Part shown: positions 1 through 7,557 of the stretch, in pieces
How positions within the stretch are numbered: the first letter of the stretch is position 1
How the letters are laid out: each line of letters starts with the position of its first letter
Source of the DNA: M3007 sp039804245
GTDB lineage: Bacteria; Bacteroidota; Bacteroidia; Chitinophagales; Saprospiraceae
Length of the DNA stretch: 13,375 nt
Direction: 5' to 3'
Assembly (NCBI GenBank): GCA_039804245.1
Contig: JBDLWO010000325.1
Span: 1-13,375 of the forward strand
Notes under the pieces: generated by a model
The model's database searches: none
What the model was told of the DNA's origin: nothing
The model's input: only the letters and a program-made list of their open reading frames with translations
Program-made: the position numbers and the translations under genes

Positions 1-1
1 G

Positions 2-202
2 TATGGAAGATTCATTTACAACTGCATACTGGGTGGCGTATTGTGGGTAACCTCCCTGACACTGGCCGGTTATTTCTTCGGTCAGATAGAAATTATCAAA
101 AACAACTTTGAGGTAGTTGTATTCGGCATCATCGGAGTATCCCTGCTGCCTATAGCTGTTGAGTTTTTCCGCGCCCGTTTCGGGAAAAAAGAAAATGCAT
201 GA
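2..202 (+). CDS. DedA/VTT-family membrane protein, C-terminal fragment
   Basis: The left edge cuts this gene, and only the last 66 residues are visible. They contain a hydrophobic segment (roughly residues 8-30 of the fragment, including GGVLWVTSLTLAGYFFG), a short hydrophilic stretch with IKNNFE, a second hydrophobic segment (VVVFGIIGVSLLPIAVEFF) and a basic tail (RARFGKKENA). This order, with a Trp-containing helix ending in AGYFFG and then KNNFE and LLP..EF, matches the C-terminus of DedA/VTT inner-membrane proteins, which are implicated in lipid scrambling and membrane homeostasis. Its stop codon TGA overlaps the next gene's ATG in an ATGA, so the two are probably translationally coupled. 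The family call rests on the tail only. The start, the N-terminal half and the promoter lie outside the window. Confidence 0.8.
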   Translation, partial: YGRFIYNCILGGVLWVTSLTLAGYFFGQIEIIKNNFEVVVFGIIGVSLLPIAVEFFRARFGKKENA

Positions 203-1386
203 GTCCGGAACTCTCCCGATTTATCTGGGAGCACCGGAACGACGACCCGTTTCAACTGGCGCTGGCCCGGAAGCAATATCCCGGACTGCCCGTTGCTGAA
301 GCAGCTGCGCAGGTAGAAGCACTGCAAAAAATCAGAAAGAAGGTGCCCTCTTGGTACCGCGAAGGCATGTTGTTGCCACCGAGACTATCTATAGAACAGG
401 CGTCTTCGGAAGCAACAGCCCGCTTCAAATCAGGCCTCGTGCCCGGAGGAAATCTGCTCGACCTGACCTGCGGACTTGGTACAGACTCCTGGTTTTTTTC
501 GAAGGTGTGCCGGACAGTAACCGCCATAGAGCAGAATGAAGCGATTTCAGATGCCGCCCGACACAATTTTTCGGTACTGGGCGCCGGGAATATCAACGTA
601 ATAAACGGCGATTCCTGTGATTTTGATACCGTGGCGCCGGGAAATTACGACTGTATTTTCCTTGACCCCGCAAGGCGTGACCAGCAACTGAAAAAAGTAT
701 TCAACTGGCGCGACTGCAGTCCGGACGTACTGGCACTGAAAGACAAACTTTTCAGCCACACCCGGTTTGTGTTGCTCAAATCTGCCCCCATGCTCGACAT
801 ACAACTGTCAGTCAGACAACTGGATACTGTACAAAAAGTGTGGATAGTGGAATATGCCGGAGAAGTGAAGGAAGTGCTCTATCAGTTATGCCCCGATCTT
901 TTACCCGCAGGCCAGATACCGGTTGAAGTAACCGGAATTGACGATAACGGACAGGCGCTGTACAGGTTCGTTTTCACGCAGGACGAGGAAAGAGAAGCGG
1001 TACAGGTATATTCACAACCCCTTGGTTATCTGTACGAGCCCTCCCCTGCCCTGCTCAAATCGGGAGCCATGAAACTGTTTGGAGAGCGTTTTTCCCTGTC
1101 GAAACTGCATGAAAACACCCATCTTTTCACCTCGGAAACACTCGTAGAGGGTGTTCCCGGGCGCAGTTTTGAAATCATACAGGTGTGCCGGTACGACAAA
1201 AAAGAGATACAGGCCGCAGTCCCGGAACTCACAGCCAATATTTCCACCCGCAACTTCCCCGATACGCCCGAGATGATGGCACGCAAACTGGGGTTGGGCA
1301 CAGGCGGGGCTGTATATCTTTTCGGAGTAACCCTGCATGACAACCGGAAAGCCGTCCTGGTTTGCCGGAAACCAAAACAACCCTGA
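199..1386 (+). CDS. Class I SAM-dependent methyltransferase with THUMP-like C-terminal domain
   Basis: This 395-residue protein looks cytoplasmic. An N-terminal helical region (about 1-80) precedes a Rossmann methyltransferase core. Motif I is LLDLTCGLGTDS (86-97), which binds S-adenosylmethionine. An acidic residue follows in AIEQN (E111), and the motif IV signature is FLDPARRD (154-161). The C-terminal part (about 285-390) resembles the THUMP-like/ferredoxin-like domains of the Bacteroidota family that includes the structurally characterised PG_1098 protein. The family is annotated only as a methyltransferase and its substrate is unknown; RNA is a guess from the THUMP-like domain and the DPAR signature. 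The ATG lies inside the stop of the preceding DedA-like gene (ATGA overlap), and fmt starts 8 bases after the stop, so the three genes are probably one transcript. Confidence is high for the family and low for the substrate. Confidence 0.88.
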   Translation: MSPELSRFIWEHRNDDPFQLALARKQYPGLPVAEAAAQVEALQKIRKKVPSWYREGMLLPPRLSIEQASSEATARFKSGLVPGGNLLDLTCGLGTDSWFFSKVCRTVTAIEQNEAISDAARHNFSVLGAGNINVINGDSCDFDTVAPGNYDCIFLDPARRDQQLKKVFNWRDCSPDVLALKDKLFSHTRFVLLKSAPMLDIQLSVRQLDTVQKVWIVEYAGEVKEVLYQLCPDLLPAGQIPVEVTGIDDNGQALYRFVFTQDEEREAVQVYSQPLGYLYEPSPALLKSGAMKLFGERFSLSKLHENTHLFTSETLVEGVPGRSFEIIQVCRYDKKEIQAAVPELTANISTRNFPDTPEMMARKLGLGTGGAVYLFGVTLHDNRKAVLVCRKPKQP

Positions 1387-1394
1387 CACCTTAT

Positions 1395-2321
1395 ATGAGA
1401 ATTGTATTTCTTGGCACCCCTGATTTTGCCGTAGCCTCCCTGAAAATATTGCTGGAAAACGGGTATGATATTCCGGCAGTGGTAACTGCTCCCGACAAGC
1501 CCGGTGGCAGGAAGGGAATGTTGCAGTCGGCCGTCAAGCTCTTTGCACTGGAGCACCACATACCCGTATTGCAGCCGGTCAGACTGAAAGATCCTGAATT
1601 TCTGGAGACATTGCGCGAACTGAAAGCAGATTTGCAGGTGGTGGTTGCCTTTCGCATGCTGCCTGAGGCAGTATGGAATATGCCCCCGCTGGGCACCATG
1701 AATCTGCATGGATCGCTTCTGCCCCGTTACAGGGGAGCAGCACCCATCAACTGGGCCATTATCAATGGTGAAAAAGAGACAGGCGTAACCACCTTCCTGT
1801 TAAGACATGAAATAGACACCGGCGATGTCCTCGCGCGCGAGGCAATAACAATCGGAGAAAACGAAACAGCCGGAGAACTGCACGACCGCATGATGGATGT
1901 GGGCGCCAGACTGGTACTGGAATCTGTCAGGTCGCTGGAAGCAGGAACAGCGCATCCGGCTCCACAGCTGGATGCGGAAGTTACCTATGCCCCCAAAATA
2001 CACACCGACACCTGTAAAATTGACTTCAGCCGGGAGAATGCCGCGGTACACAACTTCATACGAGGCCTGAGTCCGTACCCGGGCGCCTGGACGGTGGTAC
2101 AGGACAAAGTGCTGAAGATATACCGCACAGAGAAGATAAACAGTGACCATCCGAAACACAAACCGGGCGTCTTCCTGGTGGAAAACGCCCGGCATATACT
2201 GGTAAGTACCGGCAGCGGTTACCTCCGGGTGCTGGAATTGCAGCTGGAGGGTAAGAAACGCATGAATGACCGCGATTTTCTGAATGGTCATCCCGCATTT
2301 TTCGATGCCGGATACCGTTAG
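1395..2321 (+). CDS. fmt: Methionyl-tRNA formyltransferase
   Basis: This 308-residue enzyme transfers a formyl group from 10-formyltetrahydrofolate to methionyl-initiator tRNA, in the cytoplasm. The N-terminus MRIVFLGTPDFA is the family hallmark. The catalytic triad of the formyltransferase fold is N103 and H105 in TMNLHGSLLPRYRGAAPINW, and D141 in HEIDTGDVL; the H-to-D spacing of 36 equals that of the E. coli enzyme (108/144). The C-terminal tRNA-binding OB-like domain covers about 205-305. I chose the ATG at 1395 because the family begins exactly there; a possible ATG at 1362 would add 11 unconserved residues and overlap the methyltransferase gene. No separate promoter is seen, so it is probably cotranscribed with the genes upstream. 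Its stop TAG (2319-2321) overlaps the stop of the convergent clpB. Confidence 0.97.
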   Translation: MRIVFLGTPDFAVASLKILLENGYDIPAVVTAPDKPGGRKGMLQSAVKLFALEHHIPVLQPVRLKDPEFLETLRELKADLQVVVAFRMLPEAVWNMPPLGTMNLHGSLLPRYRGAAPINWAIINGEKETGVTTFLLRHEIDTGDVLAREAITIGENETAGELHDRMMDVGARLVLESVRSLEAGTAHPAPQLDAEVTYAPKIHTDTCKIDFSRENAAVHNFIRGLSPYPGAWTVVQDKVLKIYRTEKINSDHPKHKPGVFLVENARHILVSTGSGYLRVLELQLEGKKRMNDRDFLNGHPAFFDAGYR

Positions 2322-4969
2322 GAGAGCGAGAGTTCTCTGGTAACCACCTCCCTTCCTTCGATTGTTGTTTTTCTGCCGAAAATCAGCTCATTGCCGAGTG
2401 CGTCGATAATAATGGTGTCGCCCTTGATATAGTCGCCTGCGAGCAGGTATTTTGCCAGTTCGTTCACCAGTTCGCGCTGCAGCGTGCGCTTGAGCGGGCG
2501 GGCGCCGAACTGCGGATCGAAACCTGTTTCAATAAGTACCCTTGAAGCCTCCGGAGTAATCTGAAGCTGCAGTTCCTGCCGGGACAGCATTTCCTGCACA
2601 TCGCCCACCAGAATTTGGAGAATCTCTTCCATTTGATTCATCTGCAGCGGGTGGAACACCACGATTTCGTCAATACGGTTCAGGAACTCGGGGCGCATAT
2701 TTGATTTCAGGGCATCCATTACCTCATCTTTGGCGCGATCAACAGCTTCGAGGCGGCGTTTTTCCGTCATACCGGCGTAATCCTCGAACGCTTCCATAAT
2801 CCGGTCGCTGGCCAGGTTGGAAGTCATAATAATAATGGTATTCCTGAAATTGGCTGTACGGCCCTTGTTGTCGGTCAGACGGCCATCGTCGAGCACCTGC
2901 AGCAGAATATTGAATGTATCCGGGTGTGCCTTCTCAATTTCATCGAGCAGCACGATGGAATAGGGCCGGCGTCGCACCGCTTCTGTAAGCTGGCCTCCTT
3001 CATCATAGCCCACATAACCGGGAGGAGCGCCTACCAGACGGGAGACACTGTGTTTCTCCTGATATTCGCTCATATCAATCCGGGTGATTGCCTTCTCATC
3101 GTCGAAGAGCACATCCGCAAGCGCCTTGGCGAGTTCCGTTTTACCCACACCGGTAGGGCCACAGAAGATAAAGGAGCCGATAGGCTTGTCGGGATCGCTG
3201 AGTCCTGCCCTGTTACGGCGGATAGCGTCGCTCACGGCGGAAACAGCCTCGTCCTGACCGATTACCTGGCGGTGAAGTTCAGCCTCCAGGTGCAAAAGGC
3301 GCTCTTTTTCCCCCTTCATCATTTTGGAGATTGGAATACCCGTCCAGCGTGCCACCACCTCGGCAATATCATTGGATGTAACCGTTTGCGTGGTCATCCT
3401 GTTTTCTGGCGCGAGTTGGGCCAGCTTCTCCTCTGCGGCGAGCAGCATGGCAGACTGTGCCGGTATATCCTGATATTTGATCCGGGATGCCTGTTCGAGA
3501 TTACCCTCCCTTTCTGCCCGCTGGTAACTGTTCTGAAGTTCTTCCAGCTTTTGTCTGCAATTCTGAATAGCTTCCACTATTTCTTTCTCGGAGGTCCATT
3601 TGGCCCTTAATCCGTCGAGTTTTTCACGCAGATCCTGAATCTGCCTGTTGAGCGTTTCCAGTTTGCGATCATCATTTTCACGCTTGATGGCCTCCCTTTC
3701 TATTTCGAGCTGGCGCAACTGGCGATCAAGAATATCTACCTCTTCCGGCACCGAGTCGAGTTCGAGACGCAGTTTGGCGCCCGCCTCGTCAATCAGATCA
3801 ATGGCTTTATCGGGCAGTTTTCGTTCGGAGAGATACCGGTTGGACAATTCAACAGCGGAGATGAGCGCTTCGTCGAGAATCTGAACCTTGTGATAGTTTT
3901 CGTATTTTTCACGGATACCGCGCAGAATAGAGATGGAATCTTCGATACTGGGCTCGTCCACATAAACAGACTGGAAGCGGCGTTCAAGAGCCTTGTCGCT
4001 TTCGAAGTACTTCTGGTATTCGTCGAGGGTGGTAGCGCCAATTGTGCGGAGTTCGCCGCGGGCGAGTGCCGGTTTCAGGATATTGGCGGCGTCCATGGCG
4101 CCCTGCCCCCCGCCTGCGCCCACGAGCGTATGAATCTCGTCAATGAAAAGAATAACCTGTTCATTGCTGTCAATCACCTCCCTGACCACCGCTTTCAGAC
4201 GCTCTTCGAATTCGCCCTTGTACTTGGCGCCTGCAATCAGAGCGGCCATGTCGAGCGAGAAGATTTTTTTACCGGACAAAGATTCGGGCACATCCTGTTG
4301 CACGATACGCCAGGCAATACCCTCCACGATAGCGGTTTTACCCACACCCGGGTCGCCGATGATGACCGGATTATTCTTTTTGCGGCGGCTCAGAATATGC
4401 AGAACACGCCTGATTTCCTCATCGCGGCCGATAACCGGGTCGAGTTTCCCCTGTTCGGCCATATCAGTCAGGTTGATGGCGTATTTGCCAAGAGCATTAT
4501 ATACATTTTCAGCGTTCTGTTCTGTCACTTTTGCTCCCTTGCGGAGTTCCTTCACAGATGCGGAAATCGTTTCTGTACTGGCGCCCAGTTCGCGGAGCAG
4601 ACGGGCCGTTTTATCATTCCCCTTTGAAATACCTGTCAGAAGCAGTTCAACGGAGATATACTCATCGCCGAACTCCCTGAGAAGAGATTTGGCTGCGGCG
4701 ACGGCTTTGTTGGCATCATTGGTCAGATATTGTTTGTCAACCCCGCCAACCTTCGGGATTTCCAGGATAAGCTGATCGAGATCCTGCTGCAGGCGGTGCA
4801 TACTGACACCAGCCTTTTTGAGGATAAAAGAAATGGCGTCATCGCTGGTTTCCAGCATACCCTTCAGCAGGTGGGATGTATCCACAACCTGCTGTTCATT
4901 GCCGGCTGCAATCTGCTGGGCCTGCATGATGGCTTCCTGAGCCTTGATGGTGAAATTGTCGTATGTCAT
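2318..4969 (-). CDS. clpB: ATP-dependent disaggregase ClpB (Hsp100)
   Basis: This 883-residue protein is a hexameric AAA+ chaperone that, with DnaK, extracts and refolds aggregated proteins after stress. Domains in order are an N-terminal Clp_N double repeat (about 1-145); the first nucleotide-binding domain with Walker A GDPGVGKT (205-212), pore-loop Y250 in AGAKYKGEFEER and Walker B ILFIDE (273-278); a long coiled-coil middle domain (about 400-525) that separates ClpB from ClpA and ClpC; the second nucleotide-binding domain with Walker A GPTGVGKT (604-611), pore loop GYVGYDEGG (Y652/Y655) and Walker B VLLDE (673-677); and a C-terminal domain with FDPQFGARPLKRTLQ. It is full length, with no missing catalytic residue. 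The ATG fits the family start MTYDNFT. A promoter is proposed about 70-100 bases upstream. It converges on fmt with a 4-base overlap and no room for a terminator between them. Confidence 0.98.
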   Translation of the reverse strand: MTYDNFTIKAQEAIMQAQQIAAGNEQQVVDTSHLLKGMLETSDDAISFILKKAGVSMHRLQQDLDQLILEIPKVGGVDKQYLTNDANKAVAAAKSLLREFGDEYISVELLLTGISKGNDKTARLLRELGASTETISASVKELRKGAKVTEQNAENVYNALGKYAINLTDMAEQGKLDPVIGRDEEIRRVLHILSRRKKNNPVIIGDPGVGKTAIVEGIAWRIVQQDVPESLSGKKIFSLDMAALIAGAKYKGEFEERLKAVVREVIDSNEQVILFIDEIHTLVGAGGGQGAMDAANILKPALARGELRTIGATTLDEYQKYFESDKALERRFQSVYVDEPSIEDSISILRGIREKYENYHKVQILDEALISAVELSNRYLSERKLPDKAIDLIDEAGAKLRLELDSVPEEVDILDRQLRQLEIEREAIKRENDDRKLETLNRQIQDLREKLDGLRAKWTSEKEIVEAIQNCRQKLEELQNSYQRAEREGNLEQASRIKYQDIPAQSAMLLAAEEKLAQLAPENRMTTQTVTSNDIAEVVARWTGIPISKMMKGEKERLLHLEAELHRQVIGQDEAVSAVSDAIRRNRAGLSDPDKPIGSFIFCGPTGVGKTELAKALADVLFDDEKAITRIDMSEYQEKHSVSRLVGAPPGYVGYDEGGQLTEAVRRRPYSIVLLDEIEKAHPDTFNILLQVLDDGRLTDNKGRTANFRNTIIIMTSNLASDRIMEAFEDYAGMTEKRRLEAVDRAKDEVMDALKSNMRPEFLNRIDEIVVFHPLQMNQMEEILQILVGDVQEMLSRQELQLQITPEASRVLIETGFDPQFGARPLKRTLQRELVNELAKYLLAGDYIKGDTIIIDALGNELIFGRKTTIEGREVVTRELSLS

Positions 4970-5039
4970 AGTGGTGTTGTGAGTTATTCGGGAAAAGTCG
5001 TCAGGCGACGAACTACTGTGGTCAAATACTTTACCAATT

Positions 5040-5071
5040 CAAAATTACTGCAAATTTGTCAGAAAAAGCAA
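5040..5071 (-). promoter_or_regulatory. Putative -33/-7 promoter of clpB
   Basis: On the minus strand the Bacteroidota -7 motif TAATTTTG (fits TAnnTTTG; plus-strand CAAAATTA at 5040-5047) is preceded by TTG (plus-strand CAA at 5069-5071) with a 21-base spacer. That lies within the 17-23 range known for this class of promoter. Transcription would start near 5033-5036, giving a leader of about 65 bases before the clpB ATG. The leader contains a small GTCG-loop-CGAC hairpin (4997-5009). No CIRCE element was seen. The call rests on motif match only. Confidence 0.5.
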
Positions 5072-5103
5072 CATCCATCAAGTCAAAATGACAGAAACAG
5101 TGT

Positions 5104-5182
5104 CAATAACAAGTATTTTAAAAAACAATAACAGCCAATGACGGTTATTGCCTGTAATTTCGCGCCGCATTCAGCGTTATTC
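5104..5182. repeat. Array of CAATRAC motifs, possible operator
   Basis: The heptamer CAATAAC occurs at 5104-5110 and 5126-5132, with CAATGAC at 5136-5142, the inverted copy GTTATTG at 5144-5150 and a degenerate inverted copy GTTATTC at 5176-5182. The copies at 5126 and 5144 form a perfect inverted repeat with an 11-base gap. The copies at 5136 and 5144 form the near-palindrome CAATGACGGTTATTG. Same-strand steps of 22 and 10 bases, and 32 bases between the inverted copies, are close to whole helical turns. A weak -7-like TAATTTCG (5155-5162) for the gene at 5206 lies within the array, without a clear -33 partner. A transcription-factor binding region is inferred; the factor is unknown. Confidence 0.4.
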
Positions 5183-5205
5183 CATTCTCATTTTACCATA
5201 CCTGC

Positions 5206-6492
5206 ATGAAAAAAATACTCCTTCTGATTGGCATGCTGGCTGTCGTTTCCGGACAGCTGAACGCATCTGTAATTCTCATACCGATGGATGAGAACACACA
5301 GCGCAATCATCTGAAAGCCTACGGTATCACCTACTGGGTATTATCGAAAGGTGTGGAGGCCTACTGGCTTCTGAACTACAAGGGCGGCAGCTTTGCCTTT
5401 GTGCATACGCCTGAATTTGAAAAAGAGTGCAAGACCCGCGACGTGAGCTATCAGGTCATTTCGGAATCACAGTTTGCTGCCATTGAAAACGAGATTCTGA
5501 ACCCGGAGGTGAACATGGACAAGATCAAGCTGGAGAAGGCGCCCAAAATAGCAGTTTATACACCTGATCAGAACGAGCGCGGGGAGGTGATACAGCCCTG
5601 GGACGACGCGGTAACGCTGGTACTTACCTACGCGGAAATACCCTACGATGTAGTTTACGACACCGAAGTACTGCAGGGCAAACTGGCAGAGTACGACTGG
5701 CTGCACCTGCACCACGAAGATTTCACAGGCATGTTCGGCAAATTCTACGCCAATTACAGTGGTCAGCCCTGGTACCGACAGCATGTAAAAATGATGGAGG
5801 ACCTGGCGCGCGAGAACGGTTTCGACAAAGTGAGTCAGCTGAAACTTGCCGTTGCCAAAAAAATCAAAGATTTCGTCATGGGCGGTGGATTCATGTTCGC
5901 CATGTGTTCGGCCACCGACACCTATGATATTGCACTGGCAGCACAGGGCACCGACATCTGCGCTACACCCTTCGACGGTGATCCGATGGATCCTGCCTTT
6001 CAGAGCAAACTGGACTATTCTCAAACATTTGCCTTCCAGAACTTCAGCGTCATCACCGACCCGATGGTGTACGAACACTCCAATATAGACAACAGCGAAG
6101 TCACAGGCCGGAAAGTGAGTCCGGAGCAGGACTACTTCACCCTGTTCGATTTTTCCGCCAAGTGGGATCCTGTGCCGAGTATGCTGACACAATGCCACAC
6201 ACGCACGGTTAAAGGGTTTATGGGGCAGGCCACCTCGTTCGTAAAGAAATTCATCAAGCCCAATGTACTGATCATGGGCGAAAATAAACCCGCCGGGGAG
6301 GCTCGTTACATACACAGTGCTTACGGACAGGGATTTTTCACCTTTTACGGCGGACATGATCCCGAAGACTACCGGCATTACGTGGGTGATCCGCCAACAG
6401 AATTGCAGCTGCACCCCGGTTCACCCGGTTTCAGGCTTATCCTGAATAATATCCTGTTCCCGGCTGCCAAAAAAAAGCATCAGAAAACCTGA
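5206..6492 (+). CDS. Exported protein of the Bacteroidota family usually labelled 'asparagine synthetase B'; function unknown
   Basis: This protein has 428 residues. The N-terminus MKKILLLIGMLAVVSGQLNAS is a signal peptide, with a likely cut after NA (residues 19-20), so the protein is probably periplasmic or outside the cell. From memory, it closely matches a conserved family in which LIPMDE, NHLKAYG.TYW, LLNYKGGSF, PWDDAVTLVLTYAEIPYDV, WLHLHHEDFTG, MGGGFMFAMCSATDT and FYGGHDPEDY are nearly invariant. Databases often name it asparagine synthetase B, but I see neither an N-terminal Cys nucleophile after Met nor an ATP-pyrophosphatase synthetase domain. GGGFMFAMCSATDT around C234 looks like the nucleophile elbow of a class I glutamine-amidotransferase-like or ThuA-like fold, so a hydrolase or carbohydrate-related role is possible but unproven. 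The ATG is the first in frame and is directly followed by the signal peptide. It lies 72 bases before the AraC gene on the same strand. Confidence 0.85.
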   Translation: MKKILLLIGMLAVVSGQLNASVILIPMDENTQRNHLKAYGITYWVLSKGVEAYWLLNYKGGSFAFVHTPEFEKECKTRDVSYQVISESQFAAIENEILNPEVNMDKIKLEKAPKIAVYTPDQNERGEVIQPWDDAVTLVLTYAEIPYDVVYDTEVLQGKLAEYDWLHLHHEDFTGMFGKFYANYSGQPWYRQHVKMMEDLARENGFDKVSQLKLAVAKKIKDFVMGGGFMFAMCSATDTYDIALAAQGTDICATPFDGDPMDPAFQSKLDYSQTFAFQNFSVITDPMVYEHSNIDNSEVTGRKVSPEQDYFTLFDFSAKWDPVPSMLTQCHTRTVKGFMGQATSFVKKFIKPNVLIMGENKPAGEARYIHSAYGQGFFTFYGGHDPEDYRHYVGDPPTELQLHPGSPGFRLILNNILFPAAKKKHQKT

Positions 6493-6564
6493 TAAACTCC
6501 CTGACCTCCAGCCTGCCCTGAAATACCGCCCCCGGGAATATACCCGCGGACGAACACCCGACCT

Positions 6565-7443
6565 ATGAACGAGACAGGCAAAATAACCCAATACGATTTT
6601 AAACCCGGGGTACCCCTCGGAATCGAGGTTGTTGAACTGAAGCAACTGCGGGAATCGCTGAGTCATATGCTCAGGGTACCCCATCGTGTCAATTTCTACG
6701 ATATTATATGGATACAGGGAGGCACTCCGGTTTTTGTGGTTGACTTCAACCGGATTGAGATAAAAAATAGTACCATTATATTCATCAACAAAAGCCACGT
6801 ACAGTATTATGAGAAATTCAATGACTGTGAAGGATACATTATGCCGTTCACCGAAACCTTTCTGTGTCGCTCGGCAATAGAAACCAACTTTCTGAATAAC
6901 TCATTACTCTTCAACAACCCCGTTAAAGCTCCATTCATCGAACTCGAAGCCGAAGATCAGTTTATTTCTGATCTGTTCCATGCTATTATACAGGAACTCA
7001 ATGGTGAACCGGATGATACCAAGTATTACCTGCTTCAGTCACTGCTTTTTGCCTTTCTGCTCAAGTGTGAAAGAAAGTATCTGAAAACAGGACTCGAAGA
7101 AATACATGACCGCGCAGAATGGAATACAGCCATTCAGTTCAGAAATCTGATAGATCAGCATTTCAGTCAGGACAGAAGCGTGGCGTTCTATGCCAGTCAG
7201 TTGAACATTTCGGAAAAGAGTCTGTTGAGGAGTACAAATTCAGTATTCGGAAAATCGCCCAAGGAAGTAATACATGAGCGCCTGCTGATTGAAGCCAAGC
7301 GCCTGTTGCTGCACAGCAATTCCAATACCAAAGAAATAGCCTTCACGCTGGGGTTCGATGAGCCTACCAATTTTGTCAAGTATTTCAAAAAATACACGCA
7401 AAAAACCCCACTGGAGTTCAGAGATACCTTCTTCAACCCCTGA
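6565..7443 (+). CDS. AraC-family transcriptional regulator
   Basis: This 292-residue protein is a cytoplasmic DNA-binding regulator. The N-terminal half (about 10-110) looks like the cupin-type sensing domain of AraC/XylS regulators, with the family-like segment HRVNFYDIIWIQGG and a strand pattern ending in GYIMPFTETF. The C-terminal half holds two helix-turn-helix units. The first is at about 205-228 (SVAFYASQLNISEKSLLRSTNSVFG, with K230-P232 beginning the linker helix). The second is at about 255-286 (TKEIAFTLGFDEPTNFVKYFKKYTQKTP), the strongest AraC signature. The inducer is unknown. It starts 72 bases after the preceding gene with no clear -7 motif between, so it may be cotranscribed with that gene. 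A small GC-rich imperfect dyad lies just before the start (about 6527-6551). The next gene downstream has its own promoter and is a candidate target. Confidence 0.93.
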   Translation: MNETGKITQYDFKPGVPLGIEVVELKQLRESLSHMLRVPHRVNFYDIIWIQGGTPVFVVDFNRIEIKNSTIIFINKSHVQYYEKFNDCEGYIMPFTETFLCRSAIETNFLNNSLLFNNPVKAPFIELEAEDQFISDLFHAIIQELNGEPDDTKYYLLQSLLFAFLLKCERKYLKTGLEEIHDRAEWNTAIQFRNLIDQHFSQDRSVAFYASQLNISEKSLLRSTNSVFGKSPKEVIHERLLIEAKRLLLHSNSNTKEIAFTLGFDEPTNFVKYFKKYTQKTPLEFRDTFFNP

Positions 7444-7501
7444 TTTTCTCTGCCGGATATTACTTTGTCCGATTTTTACCATCATTGGTCTGTTTTTAAC
7501 C

Positions 7502-7532
7502 TTTCACAGCCTTGTGGGTCACCCTACCTTTG
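7502..7532 (+). promoter_or_regulatory. Putative -33/-7 promoter of the NTF2-like gene
   Basis: The sequence TACCTTTG (7525-7532) is a perfect match to the Bacteroidota -7 consensus TAnnTTTG. TTTC (7502-7505), one base off the TTTG -33 element, precedes it with a 19-base spacer. Transcription would start near 7537-7540, about 20 bases before the ATG at 7558, a position that also rules out the longer reading frame beginning with TTG at 7465. Confidence 0.65.
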
Positions 7533-7557
7533 TACCGTCAACAAAAGCAAAAAGCAA

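Noticed and set aside
1362..1394. Earlier ATG for fmt adding 11 residues
   Set aside because: The family starts exactly at MRIVFLGTPDF (1395); the extension is unconserved and overlaps the preceding gene.
3890..4627. Plus-strand reading frame (245 codons) inside clpB
   Set aside because: It lies wholly in the complement of the ClpB AAA+ domain, where strong codon bias commonly creates such shadows.
5467..6414. Antisense reading frame (315 codons) opposite the secreted GATase-like gene
   Set aside because: No motif or plausible start context; the plus-strand protein is highly conserved and explains the region.
7465..7557. TTG start adding 31 residues to the NTF2-like protein
   Set aside because: The extension crosses the perfect -7 promoter motif at 7525-7532, and the added residues look like translated non-coding DNA.
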